Made by a program: the position numbers and the translations under genes
Origin: Flavicella marina
Lineage (GTDB): Bacteria; Bacteroidota; Bacteroidia; Flavobacteriales; Flavobacteriaceae
Length of the DNA: 64,000 bases
Assembly (NCBI RefSeq): GCF_009193215.1
Contig: NZ_VYVA01000003.1
Coordinates: 62,001 to 126,000, forward strand
Direction: 5' to 3'
Notes under the pieces: generated by a model
Seen by the model: the letters and a program-made list of their open reading frames with translations, nothing else
Databases searched by the model: none
Told to the model about the DNA's origin: nothing
In this document: one piece after another, positions 9,301-17,557 of the stretch
How positions within the stretch are numbered: the first letter of the stretch is position 1
Layout: the number at the start of each line of letters is the position of its first letter

Positions 9301-9846
9301 TCCTCTTACAAATTTTCCTCCTCCCACAAACCAAATATTTTTATTGCTAGGGTCGATACCTAAACCACCGACTTTACTATGCCATGAGGATCTATCAAGA
9401 CCATCAGCTTGTGGTTCATACCATGGACAGTTTTTTACTGGTTGCCATGATTTTCCGGTATCTTCAGATTTAAACATTAGTGACCCGCAGATGGATATTC
9501 CAAAATCTGGATCATCGGTGGCATAGACCAAATCACGTTGACGTTCAAAATTTCCATTACCATCGTGGTCGGTAATACTTGTCCATCTTTTTCCATTGTC
9601 TGTTGAAAGGTAAGAACACCACATGTCTCCCATAAACGTAACATGTCCTGGTATTGTTGGGTGGTAACGCAAAGTGTTCGACATTCCTCCATTTCCTGGA
9701 GAAACCATTTGCCAAATAATAGAGTCGTCAGACTCTACCCTTTCACTGTACAAATCATTGATGTTTATTTGTCCATGAGAATGGATCGTAAAAAAGATAC
9801 ATACTTGTAGGAAGAATAGTTTTGATAAGTTATAACTTTTAAACAT
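6343..9846 (-). CDS. Giant secreted BNR/sortilin-type beta-propeller protein with Big_2 domain and T9SS tail (GH74-like)
   Basis: This 1167-residue protein has a signal peptide ending near HSHGQ, then roughly 830 residues carrying at least ten Asp-box/BNR repeats of the S-x-D-x-G-x-x-W type (STDNGKRW, SEDTGKSW, STNGGDNW, SKDYGKTW, SRDRGKTW). This is the architecture of two-propeller GH74 xyloglucanases and sortilin/VPS10-like proteins. A bacterial Ig-like (Big_2) domain follows near 875-950 (SVATVDQYGNV), then a beta domain and a type A T9SS sorting domain (QISIYQLSGQ, IEPGIYILKV). It is the last gene of the fucose block, 53 bp after GH43. Catalytic residues could not be assigned, so it may be a hydrolase or a surface glycan-binding protein. 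Confidence 0.8.
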   Translation of the reverse strand: MFKSYNLSKLFFLQVCIFFTIHSHGQININDLYSERVESDDSIIWQMVSPGNGGMSNTLRYHPTIPGHVTFMGDMWCSYLSTDNGKRWTSITDHDGNGNFERQRDLVYATDDPDFGISICGSLMFKSEDTGKSWQPVKNCPWYEPQADGLDRSSWHSKVGGLGIDPSNKNIWFVGGGKFVRGDVSFSCFKNPTLTQPFETNVRNKGKLWRTKNGGQSWIDVGSDINAEAQIGPIKIHPKNSNIVFAATTHGVYKSTNGGDNWINISSGKIDNNIIMDLDYYYDSASETFILYIIDQVQYVADGQTTKCTGGIFQSKDEGLTWSNSNGNIYLDLNRLKGSVPNYYYRYIAKWFGITEAQAKNTYPKLPTKALQPMDQLASDPTREGALYVGLPSTHTNNSIIPGRLWTTNDGGINWTNTARLNTHVWEIDKDYWEERGNPWKQNMEIGIESHHVQWGDNYALRGTRGLDVGVDGSVMMLSEHTTSLSKDYGKTWEQADSDFTPSGAFLGRGNSDLPAHVIAQDKRLPQTYLGSGEHRLWITTDDSLDERQAIKNIMNSVETISTIAFDPYNENIVYTTSSRQAEKQYIYRSDDAGENWFKHGVATPGTDTWADDFYTNALTIDPIDNNYMYHGITQIGKKERANEGGFFRSTDGGKTFHQSNDGLPSPCRIIDIQFDPRDITRASLFAAAEKYSFNYHSPLTEGGLYHSKDRGLHWKKINTPTSVEGIRKIRIDPTNRMYITTGFRGGGNGVWYTDDFGENWTQVFSYPRVEHIDISPFDHNLIAITLRYLSKNPGVYISRDRGKTWNKSNTNIVIPQHIEDLKFDIHDASKIWIGTIGTGFYKGTINDGKKIQVVKLSETKITSNTQLRAEIINDAYTNETISWHSENPSVATVDQYGNVKQISKGTTKIWASVAEGRFTDYSIAVFKNMPVKNDNFTIKTIDVSCPGEQNGRLSITSKSNQNFDIRILGTAYEQTISFTETLLIENLNSGVYELIITQPETIGFKQKFIINIGGGSPLIVNSIMLNDNKSIKLELSGSDLYNIYFNDTQLQSTTNEITLELVQGKNKLEVKTENDCQGIFFKEVNLTNTFTVEPIPSSELLYLTTTLPVKKKVQISIYQLSGQLILQKNTLLIDKTSIDISNIEPGIYILKVNGPDFDETKKIIIN

Positions 9847-9899
9847 GTGATTTTTTTTTTTGAAAAAATGATTGATAATTTATTCCGTATAAAATCTGC

Positions 9900-11267
9900 T
9901 TATTTTTTTTTAGAAAACAGCAGCCAGTCTATTTCTAAATCATTTTCTTTTTCAGATTTAAAGACGCAAACAATATTTACAACACCTTTAGGTTTGTGTT
10001 TTATTTTAGTTTGAATATTTTTCCATTTACCTCCGGTATTGTCAATTTTTACATTGGCAATTAGTTTGCCTTTTATAGTATTTTCCCATACTTCAATAGT
10101 TCCTGTGCGGCCAGAGTTTGCTATTTGAAGTTTGATAAATTTGATTTTTGTATCAAAGTTGACAGAATTGAATTGTACCCAACTGTCTGGTTTTGTTTTT
10201 GTCACTTTCCATTCAGGAACTCCAACCCCTTTAATAAAATCAACTTTCGCATCGTGGATTCTAGAATAGCGATCGATCTGAATCGTATCGGTTGCAGATA
10301 GCAAACCTACACCTCTTAATGTGGGTGTAACTTTTTGAATGGATCCGTCAGTATTGAAAAATAGACTGTCTACGCATACCGACCTTAGGTTACCAGCTTT
10401 TGAAATGTCATTATGATGGTAAAACATATACCATTGTTTTTTGTATTGAACGATGGAGTGATGATTGGTCCAACAATCTTTAAAACGATCCATTAGTGTT
10501 CCTTTGTATTCAAATGGTCCAAGGGGTGATTTAGAAATTGCATAACCGATTTCTTCAGTACTTTTTTTAGTATCAAGATTGTGCGGGAATGTTAGGTAAT
10601 AGACTTCATTTCTTTTAAATACAAATGGTCCTTCTTTATATTCTTGAGGTAAGTCTTTGATACTAACAATTTCTCCTTGGATAGATTTCATGTCTGCTGA
10701 AAGCTTTACAACTTTCAAAGAGTTTCCTTTTCCTCCTCCCCAATACATGTAGGCTTGACCATCGTCATCTATAAATGGATTTGGGTCAATTCCTTTTAGT
10801 CCTTTTATATAATTAGGTTCAATTGAAAAAGGTCCTTCGGGTTGTGTGGCTGTGGCAAGACCTATTTGACGAAATCCACTTTTATCTTCAGGAGTATTAG
10901 GGAAATAATAATAATACATGCCGTTTTTATAGGTGATGCAGGGTGCCCACATTCCATAACCAACTTTATTTCCCCAAGGCACATCTTTTTGCGCAACGAT
11001 AACTCCGTGATCTGTGAAATTCACAAGGTCGCTAGTTGAAAAAGCATGATAATCAGTCATTACATGACCATGCCCTTCTTTTACAGCTCCTAATTTTTCC
11101 CATTCTTTATCCCAAGGCACATCATGAGAAGGGTAAATGAATAGTTTTCCATTGTATACGCGGGCAGTTGGATCTGCAGTGTATATATGTTTGATAATAG
11201 GATTTTGGGATATTGCTTTAATTGATAGGCTTATGCATATTAAAATAATCAAGCTTGATTTTTTCAT
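9900..11267 (-). CDS. GH43-family glycosidase with C-terminal CBM6-like domain
   Basis: The 455-residue protein starts at the ATG at 11267, where a clean signal peptide begins (MKKSSLIILICISLSIKAISQ); the frame stays open upstream only because it runs through a sulfatase remnant. The five-bladed propeller shows the GH43 triad: base Asp32 (TADPTARVYNG), pKa modulator Asp161 (GIDPNPFIDDDG) and acid Glu212 (YKEGPFVF). Residues about 330-455 look like a CBM6 galactose-binding fold. GH43 enzymes usually cleave alpha-L-arabinofuranosides or beta-xylosides; some act on galactans. In a fucose-catabolic operon it probably trims a side-chain sugar; specificity is not resolved. Confidence 0.88.
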   Translation of the reverse strand: MKKSSLIILICISLSIKAISQNPIIKHIYTADPTARVYNGKLFIYPSHDVPWDKEWEKLGAVKEGHGHVMTDYHAFSTSDLVNFTDHGVIVAQKDVPWGNKVGYGMWAPCITYKNGMYYYYFPNTPEDKSGFRQIGLATATQPEGPFSIEPNYIKGLKGIDPNPFIDDDGQAYMYWGGGKGNSLKVVKLSADMKSIQGEIVSIKDLPQEYKEGPFVFKRNEVYYLTFPHNLDTKKSTEEIGYAISKSPLGPFEYKGTLMDRFKDCWTNHHSIVQYKKQWYMFYHHNDISKAGNLRSVCVDSLFFNTDGSIQKVTPTLRGVGLLSATDTIQIDRYSRIHDAKVDFIKGVGVPEWKVTKTKPDSWVQFNSVNFDTKIKFIKLQIANSGRTGTIEVWENTIKGKLIANVKIDNTGGKWKNIQTKIKHKPKGVVNIVCVFKSEKENDLEIDWLLFSKKK

Positions 11268-11355
11268 GATGAAAGTTTTTAATAAAATTAGTAGGATAGT
11301 TTGATAGCAGCAGCAACAAATGTTTTTTTTAGGATAACAGACATTTGAAATAAAT

Positions 11356-11857
11356 TTAACTTTCGGATTGGTATTTATAAAAATAATCATGTGTTGTACC
11401 GATGCCTCCATCACCATTTCCAAGCCACTCACAAAAACCTCTTTCCATTGGTCTATATGGATAATTTACCCTAAGGCGCCATTTTCCAAATAGAGCAGTA
11501 TGATACCCTACTTTCTTAAAAATATCAGCAATGGTAGTCTCAGATTTTCTTAAGTAATTTCCTCGTCAGAGGTACGCCATACACCTACATGATGGGGATA
11601 TTTTCCGGTCATGAGTGCAGAACGAGTTGGTGCACAAGTCGGATCTACATGAAAATCAGTAAATCGAACAGATTCAGTATGTAGTTTGTCAATATTGGTA
11701 GTTTGAATATAAGGGTTTCCATGACAGCTTATATCTCCATAACCGTGTTCATTGTAAGTGTTAAAATCACGTTCGACTTTGTTTTATTTTGAGATGTTGC
11801 ATCAAAGAAAGAAACGATCGTCAAAACCATTAGGAATAGTTTTGATGATCGTTTTAT
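11356..11857 (-). pseudogene. Truncated, twice-frameshifted S1-type sulfatase remnant
   Basis: Reading the minus strand gives a signal-peptide-like start (KRSSKLFLMVLTIVSF) whose expected ATG is ATA. SNVILTLT follows, and a one-base loss near 11753 shifts the frame. The next frame reads EHGYGDISCHGNPY and continues through the formylglycine motif CAPTR (Cys codon 11634-11636) and LMTGKYPHHVG. A second shift with an in-frame TAA at 11550-11552 is followed by NYLRKSETTIADIFKK, FGKW and GFCEWLGNGDGG, then a stop at 11356. Only about the first 160 residues of a sulfatase near 500 residues survive. It is flanked by intact GH29 and GH43 genes, so one desulfation step has been lost from this operon. 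Confidence 0.88.
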
Positions 11858-11894
11858 GAAAATATGAAATATGAGATTTAGATAAAACATCGCA

Positions 11895-13427
11895 TTATTT
11901 AGTGATTTTAAATACCCAAGCACTAGGTAGTTCAATGCCTTTTGGCAATATAATGGTTGTTCCGTCTTCTGATTGTTCGAATGTAATATTTACATCAGAA
12001 CCTAATAGTTGAATTGTTTTTATTTTGATTTTCGAGTCGGTAAGATATTTTATTTGAATGTCTTCTGTAGGTGTTTTTAGCACGGTTGCATACAAAGCAT
12101 TGTTATTTGTTGTAAATCGAATATCTTTTTGAGTAAAGCCTTTGTTTTTGCCTTCAGATAGGTGACCTGTTTCTGTTTTTGTAGGACCTTCTCCGTAAAT
12201 ATCATAGTATTTAGAACCATAAACAGCCTCTGCATTGATTTTTAGCCAAGCACCAATATCTAATAAAGTTTTCTTTTGATCATCAGGAATGATTCCATCT
12301 TTTCTAGGTCCAATGTTTAATAGTAAACATCCGTTTTTACTAACGATGTCTACTAAATCGGCAACAATACTTTCAGCAGATTTAGGTTGCCAATCTTTTA
12401 CGTAATACCAAGAGTTTTTTCCAATAGAAGTGTCTGTTTGCCAGTAAGAAGGTCTCAAAGAATCCATTTTACTACGCTCTAGATCTAGCATATGAGTTCC
12501 GGGTTTGTACGATTCGTAACCTAGGTTTTTCGTTTGCAATACCACGTTTTTATTTCGTTTTAGCCCTGAGTTATAATAATAAGCAGCTAATTTTTTATGA
12601 TAAGGAGCGAACTCCGGTCTGTCTAAATAAAAATCAAACCAAAATACATCTGGTTGGTATTGGTCAATAATTTCTTTGGTTCTTGGCCACCAAGTATTAG
12701 CCAACCATTCCTTACTTGCAGGTGTGTATGCTTCATGTTGAGGAGCGTAAAGAGCGGCATATTTTGAATCTCCTGTGTCAAAGTAGTCTTGCTGATTGTA
12801 GAAATTCCAATTAAATGCCAAATGTGAACTTGCTCCAAAAATCAATCCTTGTTTTTTTATTTCCAAAGCGAGTTCTTTAAATACATCACGTTTTGGTCCC
12901 ATGTCAACAGCGTTGTAGGGTGTGATTGACGACTCATAAATAGCATAACCATCATGGTGCTCTGCAACAGGGATTACATATTGGGCACCTGCCTCTTTAA
13001 ATAAGCTTACCCATTCTTGAGGGTTGAAATTTTCCATAGTCCACATTGGAATAATATCCTTATATCCAACTTTATTGTGGTCTCCAAATTTTTTAATGTG
13101 ATGTGTAAATGCTGGATGCGGATCAGAACCAACAACCTTGCCTGTGATATGATCTATTTGACCTTTGTCCTGGTACATCCATCTAGCGTACCAATCAGAA
13201 TGCAACTCGGCAACCGAATGTGGTCCCCAGTGAATAAAAATTCCAAATTTTGCATCTTTCATCCATTGCGGGATTTCATAATGCTGTAGACTTTTCCAGT
13301 TTTCTTGGTATTCAAAATCGTCTTTCTGTTTTTCTTCTTTTTTTGTATTACAGGATACTAGGGTTGCTATAAAAAGGATTGTAAATAACCTTGTAATGTT
13401 TTTTGTTGTTTCTTGTATATTATGCAT
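11895..13427 (-). CDS. Alpha-L-fucosidase, GH29, lipoprotein
   Basis: This 510-residue lipoprotein (lipobox LVSC near residue 26) is a retaining alpha-L-fucosidase. Family hallmarks are WMKDAKFGIFIHWG, the loop VAEHHDGYAIY and the nucleophile Asp265 in DVFWFDFY. The catalytic (beta/alpha)8 barrel covers about residues 45-390 and a C-terminal beta-sandwich follows. Anchored in the periplasm or outer membrane, it would release terminal L-fucose from imported oligosaccharides. It shares a strand with FucP, the mutarotase and the oxidative fucose enzymes, which makes fucose the likely sugar of this block. The gap to the upstream mutarotase gene is 49 bp. Confidence 0.93.
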   Translation of the reverse strand: MHNIQETTKNITRLFTILFIATLVSCNTKKEEKQKDDFEYQENWKSLQHYEIPQWMKDAKFGIFIHWGPHSVAELHSDWYARWMYQDKGQIDHITGKVVGSDPHPAFTHHIKKFGDHNKVGYKDIIPMWTMENFNPQEWVSLFKEAGAQYVIPVAEHHDGYAIYESSITPYNAVDMGPKRDVFKELALEIKKQGLIFGASSHLAFNWNFYNQQDYFDTGDSKYAALYAPQHEAYTPASKEWLANTWWPRTKEIIDQYQPDVFWFDFYLDRPEFAPYHKKLAAYYYNSGLKRNKNVVLQTKNLGYESYKPGTHMLDLERSKMDSLRPSYWQTDTSIGKNSWYYVKDWQPKSAESIVADLVDIVSKNGCLLLNIGPRKDGIIPDDQKKTLLDIGAWLKINAEAVYGSKYYDIYGEGPTKTETGHLSEGKNKGFTQKDIRFTTNNNALYATVLKTPTEDIQIKYLTDSKIKIKTIQLLGSDVNITFEQSEDGTTIILPKGIELPSAWVFKITK

Positions 13428-13476
13428 GATAGAAAAATTCTTATTTTCAGGATGTTTTTTATGGTTGTCTTTGTAA

Positions 13477-14124
13477 TTAGATGGAAAACAGGTCTTTCCA
13501 TTTTTCTTGAATAGAACTATTGGGATCTGTTTTCTGAAATTTAGCTACATATTTTTGCCATTCTTCTTCTCTAGGAAGACTTTGCCATTTGGGACCTATT
13601 TCATCTAAATTAAAATCAGGTTTGGTGTCCATGATCAAAATAGCTCTGTTTTGATGCAGGTATATTTCCATATCTTTTACCCCAATAGATTTCATGTTAG
13701 CGGTAATTTCTGGCCATGCCATACCAATGGAGTGAACTCTTTTGTATTCTTCAATTAATGAAGGTTCCAGTAAAAGTGTCCACACAAAACGTTTGAATGG
13801 AAGAACTGTTTCTTTTAATTGTCCCTCACAAGGAGAAAATAGGTCTTTTTGATCTAATTCATAGATTCTTTCTAAAGCCTCATCAGGATTTGGGAAAACA
13901 TTGTCAACCTCATGAAATCCCTCTGTTTTGCAAATAATATTGAAAATATTTTTAGAGTTGAAATCAACAGGAGCATCAATGATTAAAAAGTAATTGCTTT
14001 CTATTTGGAAGCTTTGAAACTCAAGATTGTTGTTGTCCTTTTTCAAATTTTGAAAAAAAGGAATCAGTCCGGAGTTTTTGGCTGTGAAATAGTAAGTAAA
14101 CCTTTTATTTTTTTTTTGTTCCAT
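13477..14124 (-). CDS. RhaM-type sugar mutarotase (probably L-fucose) with duplicated fold
   Basis: This cytoplasmic 215-residue protein has a C-terminal half (about 110-215) of the L-rhamnose mutarotase family: RFVWTLLLEP, EYKRVHSIGMAWPEI with the conserved His131 and Trp137, then KDMEIYLHQNRAILIMDT. The N-terminal half (about 7-60) repeats the pattern (RFTYYFTAKN, then SFQIESNYFLIIDAPVDFN) without the His/Trp pair, so it looks like a degenerate tandem copy. Single-domain RhaM proteins are about 105 residues. Such enzymes interconvert alpha and beta anomers of 6-deoxy sugars; here that would supply the fucose anomer for the dehydrogenase. It lies 10 bp downstream of the propeller glycosidase gene. 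Confidence 0.82.
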   Translation of the reverse strand: MEQKKNKRFTYYFTAKNSGLIPFFQNLKKDNNNLEFQSFQIESNYFLIIDAPVDFNSKNIFNIICKTEGFHEVDNVFPNPDEALERIYELDQKDLFSPCEGQLKETVLPFKRFVWTLLLEPSLIEEYKRVHSIGMAWPEITANMKSIGVKDMEIYLHQNRAILIMDTKPDFNLDEIGPKWQSLPREEEWQKYVAKFQKTDPNSSIQEKWKDLFSI

Positions 14125-14134
14125 AAAGCAATAA

Positions 14135-15256
14135 TTATTTAAAGTTACCCGCTTTTATTGGGATTTGTACATTCCATGAATGCAAAACACCTTTAGTGTC
14201 TGTTGTGTCTGCGGCGCAAAATAGAGCGACGGGCTTGCCATTTTCAGAATATATTTGTGGTCGTTCTAAGTGCTTTAATTTTAGTAGACTTCCATCTTTC
14301 CATTGAATTTCTAATTTAGAAACCAATGGGTTTTTAGATAAATTCCAATCAAATCCATCGTGGGATTCAAACAAAACCAAAGCTTGACCTGCATCTGTAA
14401 AAGCGCCATGCATATCTTTAACAATGGCTCTGTATTTTCCATCCTGATACCAAATGTAGGGGTCTTCTGCAGGGAAATCTGTTCCTTTGGCTTGAAAAAC
14501 TTGAATATTATGTTTTTTAAATGGACCCGTTGGACTGTCGGATGTAGCAACACAATGCACAACAGGACCTCCATATATTTTCTTTACTTTTTTTCCAACA
14601 GCCTTATAAACCATTAAATAGCCACCATCAGGTCTTTTGGTGATAGAAGGATTGTTAGCCAACATCGCATCAAGTGCATCTTCATCCTCACTTGCATCAA
14701 TCAATGGAGTATCTAAACGCTTCCAAGGACCATTGGGATCATCAGCAACTGCAACTCCAATTCTTTGATTGTTTCTATGTGTCCAATTGTATTTAATTTT
14801 TCCAGGTACGCATGGATTTACACCATCTCCAGTGTTTCCCATATAGTATAAGTAATATTTACCATCAAATTTATGTACTGTTGGATTGTGCGTACATAAC
14901 CCATCCCAATAATGAGCACCACGAACTGGAAAAACCACATTTTTGTAGGTAAAAGGACCAAAAGGAGAATTCGAAACAGCATGCGCAATTTCAGAATGTG
15001 TTACCCAGGCCCAACCTAAATCTTTTTTCCAACGTGAATAAAACATGTGATAGAGTCCATCTTCACCTTTTATTGCAGAACCTCCCCAAACCGTGATGTC
15101 ATCCTTGTCTGTGAATATTGATTGTTCTGAAACTTGACCTAGTATAATTTTAAAATTTTCAACCGCTTTGTTTTGTTTTTTGGGAGCACAAGAATTTAGA
15201 ATTATCAAAAAGCCTACAAGGGGTAGCTGTATGAATCGAGTTGATTGAATTTTCAT
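14135..15256 (-). CDS. Five-bladed beta-propeller glycosidase (GH43/GH117-like), lipoprotein
   Basis: The start chosen is the ATG at 15256, which gives a lipoprotein signal (LIILNSCAPKK) and a protein of about 373 residues; upstream codons overlap fucP. The sequence has repeated propeller blades with GLYHMFYSRW, GKYYLYYMG and GGYLMVYKAV, and acidic motifs DDITVWGGS, EDPYIWYQDGKYRAI and ERPQIY, as in clan GH-F/GH-J-related furanosidases and GH117. Placement between FucP and the mutarotase suggests it removes a sugar that precedes or follows fucose in the glycan. Family assignment below the fold level is uncertain. Confidence 0.75.
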   Translation of the reverse strand: MKIQSTRFIQLPLVGFLIILNSCAPKKQNKAVENFKIILGQVSEQSIFTDKDDITVWGGSAIKGEDGLYHMFYSRWKKDLGWAWVTHSEIAHAVSNSPFGPFTYKNVVFPVRGAHYWDGLCTHNPTVHKFDGKYYLYYMGNTGDGVNPCVPGKIKYNWTHRNNQRIGVAVADDPNGPWKRLDTPLIDASEDEDALDAMLANNPSITKRPDGGYLMVYKAVGKKVKKIYGGPVVHCVATSDSPTGPFKKHNIQVFQAKGTDFPAEDPYIWYQDGKYRAIVKDMHGAFTDAGQALVLFESHDGFDWNLSKNPLVSKLEIQWKDGSLLKLKHLERPQIYSENGKPVALFCAADTTDTKGVLHSWNVQIPIKAGNFK

Positions 15257-15260
15257 ATAA

Positions 15261-16520
15261 TTAAGCTTTAATAGTAACTCTATGACCTTTAATTGCAAAA
15301 AATAGAAGGTATACATAGCAGATTAATGGAATGATAAAAGAGAATTTAATTCCGACTTCATCAGAAATATATCCCATTAAAGGAGGGATGATTGCACCAC
15401 CAACAATTCCTAATAAGAATACCGAAGATCCTGTTTTAGTATATTCTTTTAAGTCTTTCATGCTCAAACTAAATATAATCGGGTAAACGATAGAAGTAAA
15501 AAGACCGACTAATGACAAACATGCTAACGAGAAATAACCATTACTTCCAATAGCGATAGAGACCATGACAAATGCGCCGATGCTACAGAAAGCTAAAACA
15601 TGCTGCGGTTTAAATCTGTTTAAAATATATACTCCAACCAATCTTCCTAGCAAAACAAGTCCCATAAAGGCAGTTATGAATTGTGCAGACTTTTGTTCTG
15701 TTAGTTCAGGTATTTCAAACCATTTAGCATATCTTATAATGAAACTTACAATTCCAACTTCAGCTCCCACATAAAAAAATTCAGCTCCTACACCGTATAA
15801 GGTATGTTTGAATTTTAAAATATCAAGTAGGCGTTTTTTATCACCGCCCTCTTCTTCTTTAATTTTTGGAAGTTTTATAAAAACAACTACCAATGCGATG
15901 ACCACTAATATTCCAGAAAGAATTAAATAAGGAGATTTAACCAATGCAGCTTCATCTGTTAAAAAAACTTCTAGTTCACTAGGAGAAAACGCATCAATTG
16001 TTTCTTGTGGAATGTCTACTTCATGTAAAAAAAGCACAGATGCTAGTACCGGAGCAATGGTTGCACCAACAGAGCCAATTGCAGCTGCCATACTTAATCG
16101 ACTTGAGGCTCCTTCTGGGTTTCCGAGTTTCGTAATATATGGAGAGGCAGTAACTTCTAGTACGGCAAAACCGGCTGCCATAATGAACAATGCGAGCAAG
16201 AAAAATGAATAAATTCTTGTTTCAGCAGCGGGAAAAAATAAAAACGCCCCAATGGCCGATATCAATAAACCGGCAATCATTCCTTTTCTATATCCTTGTT
16301 TTTGTATGTACCAACCAGCTGGTAAAGCCATTACAAAATATGCACCAAAAAATGCTGACTGAACTAAAGAAGATTGAAAATCTGTTAATTGACATGCTCT
16401 TTTTAAATGAGGTATTAATACGTCATTAATATTTCGGCTTAGATTCCAAAAAAACATCAATGTCATTACAATGATTAAAGGAACTATAAACTGTGCGTTG
16501 TTATTTTTTGTTGTGCTCAT
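15261..16520 (-). CDS. fucP: L-fucose:H+ symporter, MFS family
   Basis: This 419-residue inner-membrane transporter has twelve predicted hydrophobic segments. It carries the FucP-subfamily start (FFWNLSRNINDVLIPHLK), which contains the conserved Asn-Asp equivalent to the proton-coupling Asp region, plus KRAC..TDFQSSLVQSAFFGAYF. It brings L-fucose released by GH29 into the cytoplasm. The gene is 8 bp downstream of the Zn-dehydrogenase gene and 4 bp upstream of the propeller glycosidase gene, so it is central in one operon. Related permeases carry other sugars; the fucosidase and 6-deoxysugar mutarotase nearby favour fucose. Confidence 0.9.
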   Translation of the reverse strand: MSTTKNNNAQFIVPLIIVMTLMFFWNLSRNINDVLIPHLKRACQLTDFQSSLVQSAFFGAYFVMALPAGWYIQKQGYRKGMIAGLLISAIGAFLFFPAAETRIYSFFLLALFIMAAGFAVLEVTASPYITKLGNPEGASSRLSMAAAIGSVGATIAPVLASVLFLHEVDIPQETIDAFSPSELEVFLTDEAALVKSPYLILSGILVVIALVVVFIKLPKIKEEEGGDKKRLLDILKFKHTLYGVGAEFFYVGAEVGIVSFIIRYAKWFEIPELTEQKSAQFITAFMGLVLLGRLVGVYILNRFKPQHVLAFCSIGAFVMVSIAIGSNGYFSLACLSLVGLFTSIVYPIIFSLSMKDLKEYTKTGSSVFLLGIVGGAIIPPLMGYISDEVGIKFSFIIPLICYVYLLFFAIKGHRVTIKA

Positions 16521-16528
16521 AAAGGGGG

Positions 16529-17545
16529 TTATAATTCAATAATGGCTTTTATTAAGTTTTTTTTATCGTATAATTTTACAAATTCAGTGGTCACAGTATC
16601 AAAACTCATTCTATGAGTGATAAAAGAAGAAGCGTCAATTTTACCAGCTTCTATCAGTCGAATAATTCTTCCAAAATCAGAACCCATAGCTGCCCTACTA
16701 GCTTTAAGCGTCAATTCTTTTTTATGAAATGCAGGGTCGTTAAAAGTTACATCCCCCATAAAAAGACCAATAAATACAATCGTTCCTCCAGCTGCTGCAT
16801 ATTTGAATGTATTCATCATAGAGGTTGGGTTGCCTGTAGCATCCAAAATAACAGTTGGCAAATCACCATTTAGTAGCGTGCTTAATTCTTTTTCTACATC
16901 TCCTAAGGCATTAATAGTATCTTTTACCTTAGTGATTTTTTTACATTGTTCTAGTTTTGAATCATCAATATCCATTGCAATTACTCTAGCTCCTTTCAAT
17001 TGTGTAAATTGAATGGTTCCAAGTCCAATAGGACCTGCGCCGATAACTAACACGATATCGTTTTCATTTATATCAGCTCTATCCACTGCATGACAACCAA
17101 TAGCAAGCGGTTCTATCATGGCTAATTGATCGTCACTTAACGAGTTTGTTGGATGTAGAAATTTTTCAGGATACACAAAATATTCTTGCATCCCGCCGTC
17201 AACATGCACACCTAAAACTTGTAAATTTTCACCACAATTGGTTTTACCTCTTTTTACTGCTTGTCCGATGATATCATTATAATAGGGTTCAACAGAACAT
17301 CTATCGCCTACTTTTACTTTGGTAACATCAGATGCGATTGCAACAACTTCTACGGCTAATTCGTGACCTAAAATTCTAGGGTAATTAAAAAAAGGCTGTT
17401 GTCCTTTATAGGCATGTAAATCTGTTCCACAGACTCCAATTTTATTTACTTTTAACAATACCTGACCATTTTCCAATTGAGAATTAGGTTGTTCTTTTTC
17501 TAGCATATGCCATTCACCAGGCTTCTTTAAACTAATTGCTTTCAT
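16529..17545 (-). CDS. Zinc-type medium-chain alcohol dehydrogenase of sugar catabolism
   Basis: This 338-residue MDR-family dehydrogenase keeps the catalytic zinc ligands Cys39 (GVCGTD) and His61-Glu62 (GHE) and a Rossmann GAGPIGLG. The structural-zinc lobe is degenerate: only Cys83 (DRCSVEPY) and Cys104 (KTNCGENL) remain where close relatives, as I recall them, have four Cys in a CxxCxxC...C pattern. It could oxidise a fucose-derived intermediate such as 2-keto-3-deoxy-L-fuconate, or act on lactaldehyde. The operon already has an AKR and an SDR, so its step is unresolved. Spacing to its neighbours is 8 and 12 bp. Confidence 0.85.
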   Translation of the reverse strand: MKAISLKKPGEWHMLEKEQPNSQLENGQVLLKVNKIGVCGTDLHAYKGQQPFFNYPRILGHELAVEVVAIASDVTKVKVGDRCSVEPYYNDIIGQAVKRGKTNCGENLQVLGVHVDGGMQEYFVYPEKFLHPTNSLSDDQLAMIEPLAIGCHAVDRADINENDIVLVIGAGPIGLGTIQFTQLKGARVIAMDIDDSKLEQCKKITKVKDTINALGDVEKELSTLLNGDLPTVILDATGNPTSMMNTFKYAAAGGTIVFIGLFMGDVTFNDPAFHKKELTLKASRAAMGSDFGRIIRLIEAGKIDASSFITHRMSFDTVTTEFVKLYDKKNLIKAIIEL

Positions 17546-17557
17546 GGACTTTGCTTT

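Noticed and set aside
11268-11432. N-terminal extension of the GH43 gene to 11432
   Set aside because: The added residues read as the end of the sulfatase remnant (EWLGNGDGG), followed by Cys-rich noise. A proper signal peptide starts at 11267.
14135-15256. Firm assignment of the propeller lipoprotein to GH117 (anhydrogalactosidase)
   Set aside because: The fold and EDP-type motifs fit several propeller families, and no anhydrogalactose-pathway genes (aldehyde dehydrogenase, cycloisomerase pair) accompany it.
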